From Bacteroidales bacterium (GTDB lineage: Bacteria; Bacteroidota; Bacteroidia; Bacteroidales; JAADJA01), in NCBI GenBank assembly GCA_029933495.1, contig JAOZOC010000152.1, forward strand, positions 1 to 7,414: a stretch of 7,414 nucleotides of DNA, written 5' to 3'. Under the pieces are notes generated by a model that saw only the letters and a program-made list of their open reading frames with translations, searched no databases and was not told the origin of the DNA. The translations under genes and the position numbers were made by a program. Below, one piece after another: positions 1-5,777 of the stretch. The number at the start of each line of letters is the position of its first letter. Positions within the stretch are counted from its first letter, which is position 1.

Positions 1-1016
1 CCTGCAATAACAATCTGTTCACCGATAGAAAGGCCATCAGTGATGAGAATGCCATCATGTCCAACGAGATCACCCGTAACAACACTTTGCTTTTTCACAG
101 TATTGTCCGGGTTAATAATCCATACCATCGTACTTTTATCAAGCTGTCCTTCAAAAACAGCCGTTATGGGAATAATTATCCTGCTCTTTTCATCCGTAGC
201 ATTTTTTAAAATGATATTTACCCTGCAACTCATTCCTGCAGCCACTTTCAATTGCGTTTTATCCTTCGGTAGATTTGCATGATCAAGGTATAAATGCAGA
301 GGGAAACCTTCGGCAGTAGGTTTTTTCTCAAGCTCTTTTAATGTTGCTTTAAAAACAATATCCGGATAAGTTTCGAGTCGTACTTCATAACTATCGAAAT
401 TTAAAAACTGAATGGCCAACTGCTCGGGGATGGTTGTATTTACCTCAATCAATGAAAGATCGACCAAAGTGGTGATGGCTTGTTTTACCCGAACTTTATC
501 GCCAAGCTGGGCAAGTTTTGGTCCAAAAAATCCGGTATAAGGAGCAAGCAGTTTTGTGTCTGCCAGCGCATTTTTGGCATCTTCCCAGTCGGCTTTGGCT
601 TCAAGGTAATTGGCGTACTTGCGGTCATAATCATTCTTTGCCACCGATCCTTTTTTCCACAATCTATAATAGCGGTCTGATTCTGCTTTCGTCTGATCAT
701 ATCTGGCTTTGGTGGATTGAACATCAATACGATAATCCCGTGGATCGATTTCGGCAATTAAAGCTCCTTTTTTTACCTGTGCGCCTTCTACTACGTTGTA
801 TTTTATAATAGGCCCACCAACCCTGAACGATATTTCTGTTTCCTGATTTTCTTTTGTAACACCAGGGTATCCTTTTCCGGTTGGGTCGTTAAAATCGCCT
901 ATCGTCAAAGCCTTTACAGGTCGGATTCTTTCTTTCTTTTCAACTTCTTCTGATCCGCAACCGGCTAGTATTATTATCGCTGCCAGAAATGTAATTGTAA
1001 ATATTAAATTTTTCAT
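1..1016 (-). CDS. Efflux RND transporter periplasmic adaptor subunit (MFP/HlyD family lipoprotein), C-terminus beyond the window
   Basis: This gene encodes the periplasmic adaptor that links an inner-membrane RND pump to an outer-membrane channel. The reading frame is open from ATG at 1016 to the left edge (338 codons seen). Residues 1-20 form a lipoprotein signal with lipobox LAGC and Cys20 as the lipidation site. Residues about 62-95 (FRVGGPIIKY...VEGAQVKKG..IAEIDPRDY) are the first half of the lipoyl/barrel-sandwich domain. Residues about 96-155 are an alpha-helical hairpin rich in K, A, D and Y. LLAPYTGFFG near 156-165 starts the second lipoyl half. The beta-barrel follows at about 190-275, and the membrane-proximal domain begins near IIPITAVFEG (281-290). 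Family members are usually 350-400 residues, so only a short tail is missing. It lies downstream of the TolC-like gene on the same strand and is separated from it by the repeat-bounded cassette. No Shine-Dalgarno sequence is visible; the leader is A-rich. The substrate cannot be told. Confidence 0.93.
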   Translation of the reverse strand, partial: MKNLIFTITFLAAIIILAGCGSEEVEKKERIRPVKALTIGDFNDPTGKGYPGVTKENQETEISFRVGGPIIKYNVVEGAQVKKGALIAEIDPRDYRIDVQSTKARYDQTKAESDRYYRLWKKGSVAKNDYDRKYANYLEAKADWEDAKNALADTKLLAPYTGFFGPKLAQLGDKVRVKQAITTLVDLSLIEVNTTIPEQLAIQFLNFDSYEVRLETYPDIVFKATLKELEKKPTAEGFPLHLYLDHANLPKDKTQLKVAAGMSCRVNIILKNATDEKSRIIIPITAVFEGQLDKSTMVWIINPDNTVKKQSVVTGDLVGHDGILITDGLSIGEQIVIA

Positions 1017-1063
1017 TTTTATTGTTTTTATTTATTATAATATTTTTTCGAGGGGATTGGTTG

Positions 1064-1103
1064 GGTCGGAAGTCCAAAGACCGAAGTCAGAAGTCAGAAG
1101 ACC
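1064..1103. repeat. Left heptamer array, GAAGTCN orientation
   Basis: After the terminal GGTCG there are five 7-bp units in one register: gaagtcc, aaagacc, gaagtca, gaagtca and gaagacc. They are the reverse complement of the units in the right array, so the two arrays face each other across the four-helix-bundle gene. The array ends 17 bp before that gene's stop codon. Confidence 0.9.
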
Positions 1104-1120
1104 AGTGTTTCAATCCATCC

Positions 1121-1474
1121 TCAGTTTATTTTATTTTTAAATGCAACCATCATATTCATTAATTGGAACGAGTCATCATAATATTTATTGAATTCTTGTT
1201 CTGATAAATACTGTCGTCTTATGGCTTTGTGCAAACAAGTGACCACCTCAACCAACGATATGATTGCATACCCCATGAACTTATTAAATTCCGGATTAGA
1301 TTGGCCAATCGATCCCTCAGAAATATTTAATGCAATAGAATCAGCAGCTCTCCGAATTTGAGAAGAAAGATTGTACATTTCTTTTTTTGGAAACTTATCT
1401 GATAATTTATCTATATTCTCTCCCAAATCCATTGCTTTCTGCCAAATAATAAGATTTTCAAATTTAAATTTCAT
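1121..1474 (-). CDS. Four-helix-bundle protein (23S rRNA intervening-sequence protein / Avd-like family)
   Basis: This 117-residue protein matches the family first recognised as ORFs inside 23S rRNA intervening sequences and related in fold to the Avd accessory proteins of diversity-generating retroelements. Typical features are FENLIIWQKAMDL at residues 5-17, the helix around NLSSQIRRAADSIALNISEG (36-55) with its RRAADS and NISEG core, the helix FNKFMGYAIISLVEVVTCLHKA (63-84), and a last helix near 91-115. The length is normal for the family (about 115-130). The start is ATG at 1474; no Shine-Dalgarno sequence is visible. The protein is small, K/N-rich and without signal peptide or membrane segment, so probably cytoplasmic. 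Relatives form ring-like oligomers and bind nucleic acid in the Avd case; the cellular role of free-standing copies is not established. It sits between the tolC-like and adaptor genes in the same orientation but has no evident link to efflux, being bounded on both sides by heptamer repeats. Family call is firm, function unknown. Confidence 0.9.
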   Translation of the reverse strand: MKFKFENLIIWQKAMDLGENIDKLSDKFPKKEMYNLSSQIRRAADSIALNISEGSIGQSNPEFNKFMGYAIISLVEVVTCLHKAIRRQYLSEQEFNKYYDDSFQLMNMMVAFKNKIN

Positions 1475-1487
1475 TGCTGTTATGTTT

Positions 1488-1501
1488 AAGTCTGAAGTCC
1501 G
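1488..1501. repeat. Oppositely oriented heptamer pair beside the four-helix-bundle start codon
   Basis: Two units (aagtct, gaagtcc) in GAAGTC orientation lie 14 bp upstream of the four-helix-bundle ATG, opposite to the large array just beyond. The twelve bases AAGTCTGAAGTC at 1488-1499 are the exact reverse complement of 1555-1566. Ten of them (1488-1497) also pair exactly with 1522-1531. Either pairing would form a hairpin in the leader of the gene. Confidence 0.8.
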
Positions 1502-1519
1502 ATGTTTGCAGTAGATTCT

Positions 1520-1635
1520 ATCTTCAGACTTCCGTCTTCCATCTTCTGATTTCAGACTTCAGACTTCTGACTTCTGACTTCCGACTTCTGACTTCCGACT
1601 TCCGACTTCGGTCTTCCGACTTCGGTCTTCCGACC
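1520..1635. repeat. Right heptamer array, GACTTCN orientation, about 16 units
   Basis: Sixteen consecutive 7-bp units run without a register shift from 1520 to 1631, followed by GACC. The consensus is GACTTCN, with variants GTCTTCC, ATCTTCA/T and GATTTCA. The units nearest tolC alternate GACTTCG and GTCTTCC; the middle is the most uniform; the units nearest the four-helix-bundle gene are the most decayed. On the minus strand the terminal GGTC-GGAA-GACC can form a 4-bp hairpin with a GNRA-type loop, and the same motif occurs again one step inward. The array begins at the last base of the tolC stop codon. Confidence 0.93.
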
Positions 1636-2936
1636 TATTTATTTTCCACACTCAACTCACCCATTGCTTTCAGATACGATGAGTAAGCCATATTTAATTC
1701 AAATTTTGATTCGATATAATTGAGGTAACTTTTTTGCCAGAATAATTGCGCATCCAATACCTCCAAAACAGATGATAATCCCTCATGATAGCGATCAAGC
1801 ATTACCTCCACATTTTTAGAAGCATTGTCCAATGCACTAAATGAAAAATCAACCTGATACTGTGTTTGCTGTAGTTCGTAATACCCGGATGTTACCTGAA
1901 GTGTAACGATGTCCTTAGTTTTATCAAGTTCCAGTTTTGTTTGCTCTGTTAACATTTGTTTTGCAAAAACTTCATCTTTTTTCTGACCCCAGTAAAAAAT
2001 AGGAATGGCCAATCGAGCGGTAACATGATAGTTTGTGCCCGGCTCAGTCAACAATCCAGGACTTGGGGCTCCAAAAGTGCCACCTAACCCAACATTAAAC
2101 TGAGGATTGTAAGCTGAGGCTGTAACCTTTTCACCATATCGGTTCATAGCCATTTCATTCTCCTTTAAACTAACTTCTGGTCTCTGCTCTAAAGCTTTTT
2201 CCACCCGGCTTTCACCCGGCTTGTTCCAGTCTACAATAAGTAGTGAATCCATGTGTTGTGACTGGGTTTCCAAAGGGATTCCGATCAGGCGGTTAAGTCC
2301 CATCAAACTAACACTAAACTCTTTCTCCATACGGATTACTTCATATTGTGCATCGTTGTATCTTACTTTTGCCTGATATAGCTCATTCATTCCAACAACT
2401 TCTTCATCTACTCTGTCCTGAATTACCTGTTGAAATTCTCCGATTGCATCACGATATTCTTTAACAAGATCACTAATTTCTCTCTTAGTGACAACAGTTA
2501 AATATTGGGCATCGGCCTCCAGCATGGTATTTTGTTCACTCAGCCCAACATAATTTCGTGCAACTTTGGTACGTGCCATAGCCAGGTTTTTGGTATTTTT
2601 CAAATAACCACCGGTTAAAATTGGTTGCGATACCCACAAGCCCAACTCATACATATTTGTCAATTCCTGTCCATTGGGCGACTCTGCAGTTTCGCCAAGC
2701 TGAATTGGATTTCCATTGAATTGATAATTCCCATTAACGTCTATGCGCGGCAGGAAACCGGCTTTTGAAGCATCCACAAGTGAACTGGCTCCTTCAAGGC
2801 CTTTTTCAGCCATTTTTACCGCTTGCTGATAATCAACAGCCAAACGCCGGTATTTAAAAATCAGGGTATCTTGCTGACTATAAACCACTGTTATTGAGAA
2901 CAAGATTAGCAATATTGAAATAGTAGTTCGTTTCAT
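1635..2936 (-). CDS. TolC-family outer membrane efflux protein (OEP)
   Basis: This is the outer-membrane channel component of a tripartite efflux or secretion system. From ATG at 2936 it is 433 residues, within the usual 420-480 range. A GTG two codons upstream (2942) is also open, but the ATG gives the natural signal peptide MKRTTISILLILF...VYSQ, with cleavage after about residue 20. The mature part has the two-fold OEP repeat of long heptad-like helices: the first half begins near LAVDYQQAVKMAEKGLEGA and includes GFLPRIDVNGNYQFNG and LWVSQPILTGG; the second half includes NEMAMNRYGEKVTASAYNPQFNVGLGGTF-type residues and IPIFYWGQKKDEV. The C-terminus SSYLKAMGEL is typical, so the gene is intact. 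The stop TAG at 1635-1637 shares its last base with the terminus of the repeat cassette. It is first in the operon, ahead of the adaptor gene, and divergent from rnf. Substrate unknown. Confidence 0.93.
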   Translation of the reverse strand: MKRTTISILLILFSITVVYSQQDTLIFKYRRLAVDYQQAVKMAEKGLEGASSLVDASKAGFLPRIDVNGNYQFNGNPIQLGETAESPNGQELTNMYELGLWVSQPILTGGYLKNTKNLAMARTKVARNYVGLSEQNTMLEADAQYLTVVTKREISDLVKEYRDAIGEFQQVIQDRVDEEVVGMNELYQAKVRYNDAQYEVIRMEKEFSVSLMGLNRLIGIPLETQSQHMDSLLIVDWNKPGESRVEKALEQRPEVSLKENEMAMNRYGEKVTASAYNPQFNVGLGGTFGAPSPGLLTEPGTNYHVTARLAIPIFYWGQKKDEVFAKQMLTEQTKLELDKTKDIVTLQVTSGYYELQQTQYQVDFSFSALDNASKNVEVMLDRYHEGLSSVLEVLDAQLFWQKSYLNYIESKFELNMAYSSYLKAMGELSVENK

Positions 2937-2968
2937 AAGCACAGAGATATAGGAATTTAATCAGGGGG

Positions 2969-2976
2969 CAAAAGTA
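2969..2976 (-). promoter_or_regulatory. Candidate Bacteroidota -7 box for the tolC-adaptor operon
   Basis: On the minus strand this reads TACTTTTG, a full match to the Bacteroidota TAnnTTTG -7 consensus. A start site about 7 bases on would give a leader of roughly 25 nt to the ATG at 2936. A TTTG lies upstream at 2992-2995, but the spacing (15 bp) is shorter than the usual 19-21. Those bases are themselves part of a second TAnnTTTG match (TAGATTTG, 2992-2999). Confidence 0.45.
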
Positions 2977-3278
2977 CAGTTAATTAATATACAAATCTAT
3001 AAATTTTAGGGGACAAAAAGCGGACAATAAAAAATACGGTTAAGTTCTATTTATTACCTCTTTTATATGATTTGGTTAATCTTAATTTTGCTCAAAAAAT
3101 ATTTACAGGGTGAAATTTAGAATCTTTCCAAACAACATTGTAACAGGCTTATATACAGGCTGTTTTCAATTGTCAACCATCATTTATCAAAATATCCCGA
3201 TTTTAATGTACTGAATATTAGGTTTATACGTATCTACAAATTTTCATATAAAAACCTATCTGACTAATTAATAGTTTT

Positions 3279-3286
3279 TACATTTG
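3279..3286 (+). promoter_or_regulatory. Candidate Bacteroidota -7 box for the rnf operon
   Basis: TACATTTG matches the TAnnTTTG consensus and lies about 50 bases before the rnfB GTG start, giving a leader near 45 nt. The -33 region has no clear TTTG; TCTG at 3259-3262 is the nearest resemblance. This is a motif match only. Confidence 0.45.
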
Positions 3287-3337
3287 CCAGCGTTAATGAT
3301 TTAACATTAGTATTATTTAAAATAAATACCGGGAATC

Positions 3338-4354
3338 GTGAATGATGTAGTATTATATGCTGTATTATCGTTAGCTGCAATAGGAGTAGTAGCCGCAATT
3401 ATCTTATATTTTATAGCCACAAAATTTAAAGTTATTGAAGACCCGCGAATTGACGAGGTGGAAGAAGCTCTACCTTCAGCCAACTGCGGTGGCTGTGGCT
3501 ATGCGGGATGTCGTGCTTTTGCTGAAGCAACCGTTAAGCAGGGAAACGAAAAACACAACCTCGAAGGCCTTACTTGTCCTGTTGGAGGAAATGATGTAAT
3601 GGCAGAAGTAGCAACAATCCTTGGCCTTGAGGTCGAGGAGCAGGATCCGCTAATAGCTGTAATAAGATGTAACGGTGGCAATATTAATTCACCTAAAAAA
3701 GTTTCTTTCGAAGGTGCTACAAGTTGTGCTTTTGCGCATAGCCTTTTCACCGGCGAAGGTGGATGCCCGTTCGGATGCCTGGGGCTGGGCGATTGTGTTG
3801 CAGCCTGCGATTTTGATGCAATACATATGAATCCTGAAAGAGGATTGCCAGAGGTAAACAACAAATGCGTTGCCTGTGGTGCCTGTGTCGAAGCCTGCCC
3901 ACGCGATATTATCGAACTTCGCCCCCAAGGCAGGAAAGAAAAAAGGATTTTTGTAAGTTGTATCAATAAGGAGAAGGGTGCTGTTGCCAGAAAAAATTGT
4001 ACAGTGGCATGCATTGGATGTTCAGCCTGCTTTAAGGTATGCGAGTTTGATGCCATCACCATGAAAGACAATCTGGCCTACATCGACCCTTTCAAATGTA
4101 AGCTTTGCAGAAAATGTGTTGTGGTTTGCCCGACAAATGCAATTCACGAAATTAATTTTCCACCAAGGAAGAAGAAGGAGGGTGACAGCAAGAAAACTGG
4201 GAAAACCCTAGCAGTAAAACATCCTGAAAAGGAAAAGGAGGTTGTTGTCGAAAAGGTAAATCTTACCGAGAATGTTAAACCGGAAGGGAAAAAAATTGAG
4301 GCGGAAAAACCTAAACAGGATTCAGGACAGAAGGATAATAAAACAGATGAATAA
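3338..4354 (+). CDS. rnfB: RnfB, iron-sulfur subunit of the Rnf ion-translocating ferredoxin:NAD+ oxidoreductase
   Basis: RnfB is the cytoplasm-facing, membrane-anchored subunit taken to exchange electrons with ferredoxin. Residues about 5-27 form the single N-terminal membrane helix. The signature EDPRIDEVEEALPSANCGGCGYAGC follows, giving the Fe-S domain with Cys50, 53, 58 and 80 (CPVGG). Cys111, 130, 143, 147, 153 and 157 lie in the middle domain. Ferredoxin motifs CxxCxxCxxxC occur at 177-187, 225-235 and 254-264. In total 24 cysteines are present, enough for about six clusters, as in the long RnfB of anaerobes rather than the shorter proteobacterial form. Residues about 275-338 are a K/E-rich, probably disordered tail. 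The start is GTG at 3338, which gives the expected N-terminus; the ATG at 3342 is out of frame. GGGA at 3331-3334 is only a weak ribosome site. It is first in the operon, 59 bp before rnfC. Confidence 0.96.
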   Translation: MNDVVLYAVLSLAAIGVVAAIILYFIATKFKVIEDPRIDEVEEALPSANCGGCGYAGCRAFAEATVKQGNEKHNLEGLTCPVGGNDVMAEVATILGLEVEEQDPLIAVIRCNGGNINSPKKVSFEGATSCAFAHSLFTGEGGCPFGCLGLGDCVAACDFDAIHMNPERGLPEVNNKCVACGACVEACPRDIIELRPQGRKEKRIFVSCINKEKGAVARKNCTVACIGCSACFKVCEFDAITMKDNLAYIDPFKCKLCRKCVVVCPTNAIHEINFPPRKKKEGDSKKTGKTLAVKHPEKEKEVVVEKVNLTENVKPEGKKIEAEKPKQDSGQKDNKTDE

Positions 4355-4413
4355 TTGAGGATACCGTGAGTTGAAAAAATTATAAAAGTAAATCTTAAAT
4401 CAAACAAATAGAG

Positions 4414-5745
4414 ATGTTAAAGACATTCAAACTTGGAGGAGTTCATCCGGCGGAAAACAAGTTGTCAAAAGATAGTCCTATTGAGGTACTGCCTGTTCCC
4501 AAACGGGTTGCTGTTCCTGTTGGTCAGCATTTGGGTGCTCCGGCTGTTCCTCTTGTCAAAAAGGGAGATACAGTGAAGGTTGGCCAACTGATTGCCAAAA
4601 GCGGAGGCTTTATCTCTGCAAATATTCATTCTCCGGTATCAGGAAAAGTTTTTAAACTCGATAATGTAATTGATGCAAGTGGTTATCGTCGTCAGGCAAT
4701 TATTATTGATGTTGAGGGTGATGAATGGGAAGATGGGATTGACAGAAGTGCCGACATTAAGAAGGATATTGCTCTTGATCAAAAGTCCATTATCAATAAG
4801 CTGAATGAAAAAGGAATAGTCGGGCTAGGAGGTGCAACATTTCCTTCTCATGTAAAGCTAATGGTTCCCGACGGTAAAAAAGCCGAAGTACTTATTATTA
4901 ATGGTGTTGAGTGCGAACCTTACCTTACTTCCGACCACAGACTGATGCTCGAAAGAGGGGAGGAGGTTCTTATCGGAACTAAAATCCTGATGAAGGGACT
5001 TGGAGTTAACAAGGCTATGATCGGGATAGAAAATAACAAGCCTGATGTTATAAAACATATGACCGAACTGGCAAAGGGTTTTGAAGGAATTGAGGTTTAT
5101 GCCTTAAAGGTAAAATATCCACAGGGTGCTGAAAAACAATTAATAAAGGCTTTAATAAACAGGGAAGTTCCTTCAGGAAAACTACCTATTGAAGTTGGAG
5201 CTGTTGTAAATAATGCAGGTACTGCTTTCGCAGTTTATGAAGCTGTACAGAAAAACAAACCGCTCATAGAAAGAGTTGTAACGCTAACCGGAAAATCAGT
5301 TGAAAAACCATCTAATTTCCAGGTCAGGGTAGGAACTCCTGTTACTGATCTGATTGAAGCTGCCGGAGGTCTGCCCAAAGATACCGGTAAGGCTATTGGC
5401 GGTGGCCCGATGATGGGAAGAGCTTTACTTTCGCTTGATGTGCCGGTTGTGAAAGGTACTTCGGGAATTCTGCTAATGCCAGATGAGCAAGCTCACAGGA
5501 GAGCCGTTAGTAATTGTATCCGTTGCGGGAAGTGTATAACTGTTTGTCCGATGGGCCTTGAGCCATGGTTATTAGAAAAGGTTGTTATGCACGAGGATTT
5601 TGAAAGAGCCGAAGCAGAGAAGATTATGGATTGTATAGAGTGTGGCTCGTGCCATTATACCTGTCCTGCTAATCGGGAATTACTCGATTATCTCAGAGTC
5701 GGGAAAAGTGCTGTCGGCAAATTAATGAGAACAAGAAAAAAATAA
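4414..5745 (+). CDS. rnfC: RnfC, NADH-side subunit of the Rnf complex
   Basis: RnfC is the peripheral subunit expected to carry the NAD(H) and FMN site and pass electrons between it and RnfB. It has 443 residues, typical of the compact form without the long alanine/lysine-rich C-terminal extension of gammaproteobacterial RnfC. FKLGGVHPAENK opens the protein. A barrel-sandwich region lies at about 30-100 (GDTVKVGQLIA, IHSPVSGKV). The flavin/nucleotide-binding fold shows GLGGATFP at 137-144, NGVECEPYLT at 163-172 and KYPQGAEKQLI at 234-244. An SLBB-like segment is near 285-335, with GGGPMMG at 329-335. Two [4Fe-4S] motifs follow: Cys368/371/374/378 and Cys407/410/413/417. The N-terminal part resembles the 51-kDa (NuoF) subunit of complex I. 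The start is ATG at 4414, and rnfD begins 32 bp after the stop. Confidence 0.97.
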   Translation: MLKTFKLGGVHPAENKLSKDSPIEVLPVPKRVAVPVGQHLGAPAVPLVKKGDTVKVGQLIAKSGGFISANIHSPVSGKVFKLDNVIDASGYRRQAIIIDVEGDEWEDGIDRSADIKKDIALDQKSIINKLNEKGIVGLGGATFPSHVKLMVPDGKKAEVLIINGVECEPYLTSDHRLMLERGEEVLIGTKILMKGLGVNKAMIGIENNKPDVIKHMTELAKGFEGIEVYALKVKYPQGAEKQLIKALINREVPSGKLPIEVGAVVNNAGTAFAVYEAVQKNKPLIERVVTLTGKSVEKPSNFQVRVGTPVTDLIEAAGGLPKDTGKAIGGGPMMGRALLSLDVPVVKGTSGILLMPDEQAHRRAVSNCIRCGKCITVCPMGLEPWLLEKVVMHEDFERAEAEKIMDCIECGSCHYTCPANRELLDYLRVGKSAVGKLMRTRKK

Positions 5746-5777
5746 ATTTGAGATTTATATAAAAAACAAAGATTAAT

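Larger units (their letters stand above)
1064..1635 (-). mobile_element. Candidate small mobile cassette: four-helix-bundle gene bounded by inverted heptamer-repeat arrays
   Basis: A 572-bp unit separates two efflux genes that normally lie next to each other. On the plus strand its left end begins GGTCGGAAGTC and continues in GAAGTCN heptamers. Its right end finishes in GACTTCN/GTCTTCN heptamers ending TTCCGACC. Reading both ends inward, the first nine bases are identical (GGTCGGAAG) and 31 of the first 40 match in register, so the ends are imperfect terminal inverted repeats. The only gene inside is the four-helix-bundle ORF. No transposase is present and no target-site duplication directly abuts the ends. 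Four-helix-bundle genes of this family are known from intervening sequences in 23S rRNA, which are also closed by inverted-repeat stems. Calling it a mobile element is inference from structure and position; locally expanded repeats around a resident gene are the alternative. Confidence 0.55.
2937..3337. other. Divergent intergenic region between the efflux and rnf operons
   Basis: These roughly 400 AT-rich bases hold no convincing gene. Candidate -7 boxes face each way (listed separately). A further TAATTTTG box on the plus strand at 3083-3090 could be a distal rnf promoter. The 7-bp direct repeat ACAGGCT occurs at 3143-3149 and 3155-3161 (12-bp spacing, about one helical turn), and the same stretch has a weak inverted repeat AACAG/CTGTT; it could be a regulator site but is too short to assign. 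No strong terminator or tRNA is visible. Confidence 0.6.

Noticed and set aside
485..808. Several open frames of 66-96 codons between 480 and 808 on both strands.
   Set aside because: They overlap the adaptor gene frame, which has unbroken lipoyl and hairpin domain sequence; the others show no domain or start context.
1121..1474. A diversity-generating retroelement because of the Avd-like protein.
   Set aside because: No reverse transcriptase, template repeat or variable repeat is present; the protein fits the stand-alone four-helix-bundle family.
1520..1635. CRISPR-like array.
   Set aside because: Units are 7 bp and directly adjacent with no spacers, and there is no cas gene.
1029..1643. 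TATTTATT at 1029-1036 and 1636-1643 as a target-site duplication of the cassette.
   Set aside because: The right copy abuts the repeat end, but the left copy is 27 bp away from it, and the motif is an AT-rich 8-mer likely to recur by chance here.
1474..1686. Plus-strand 70-codon open frame through the heptamer array, with a repeated SDFRLLT peptide.
   Set aside because: A 7-bp repeat without stops gives a 7-residue repeat automatically in any frame; the frame runs antisense into the tolC end and has no family resemblance.
3499..4071. 190-codon minus-strand frame opposite rnfB.
   Set aside because: It is the antisense shadow of a clearly coding, conserved rnfB; its composition (S/P/H-rich, no domain) does not look like a protein.
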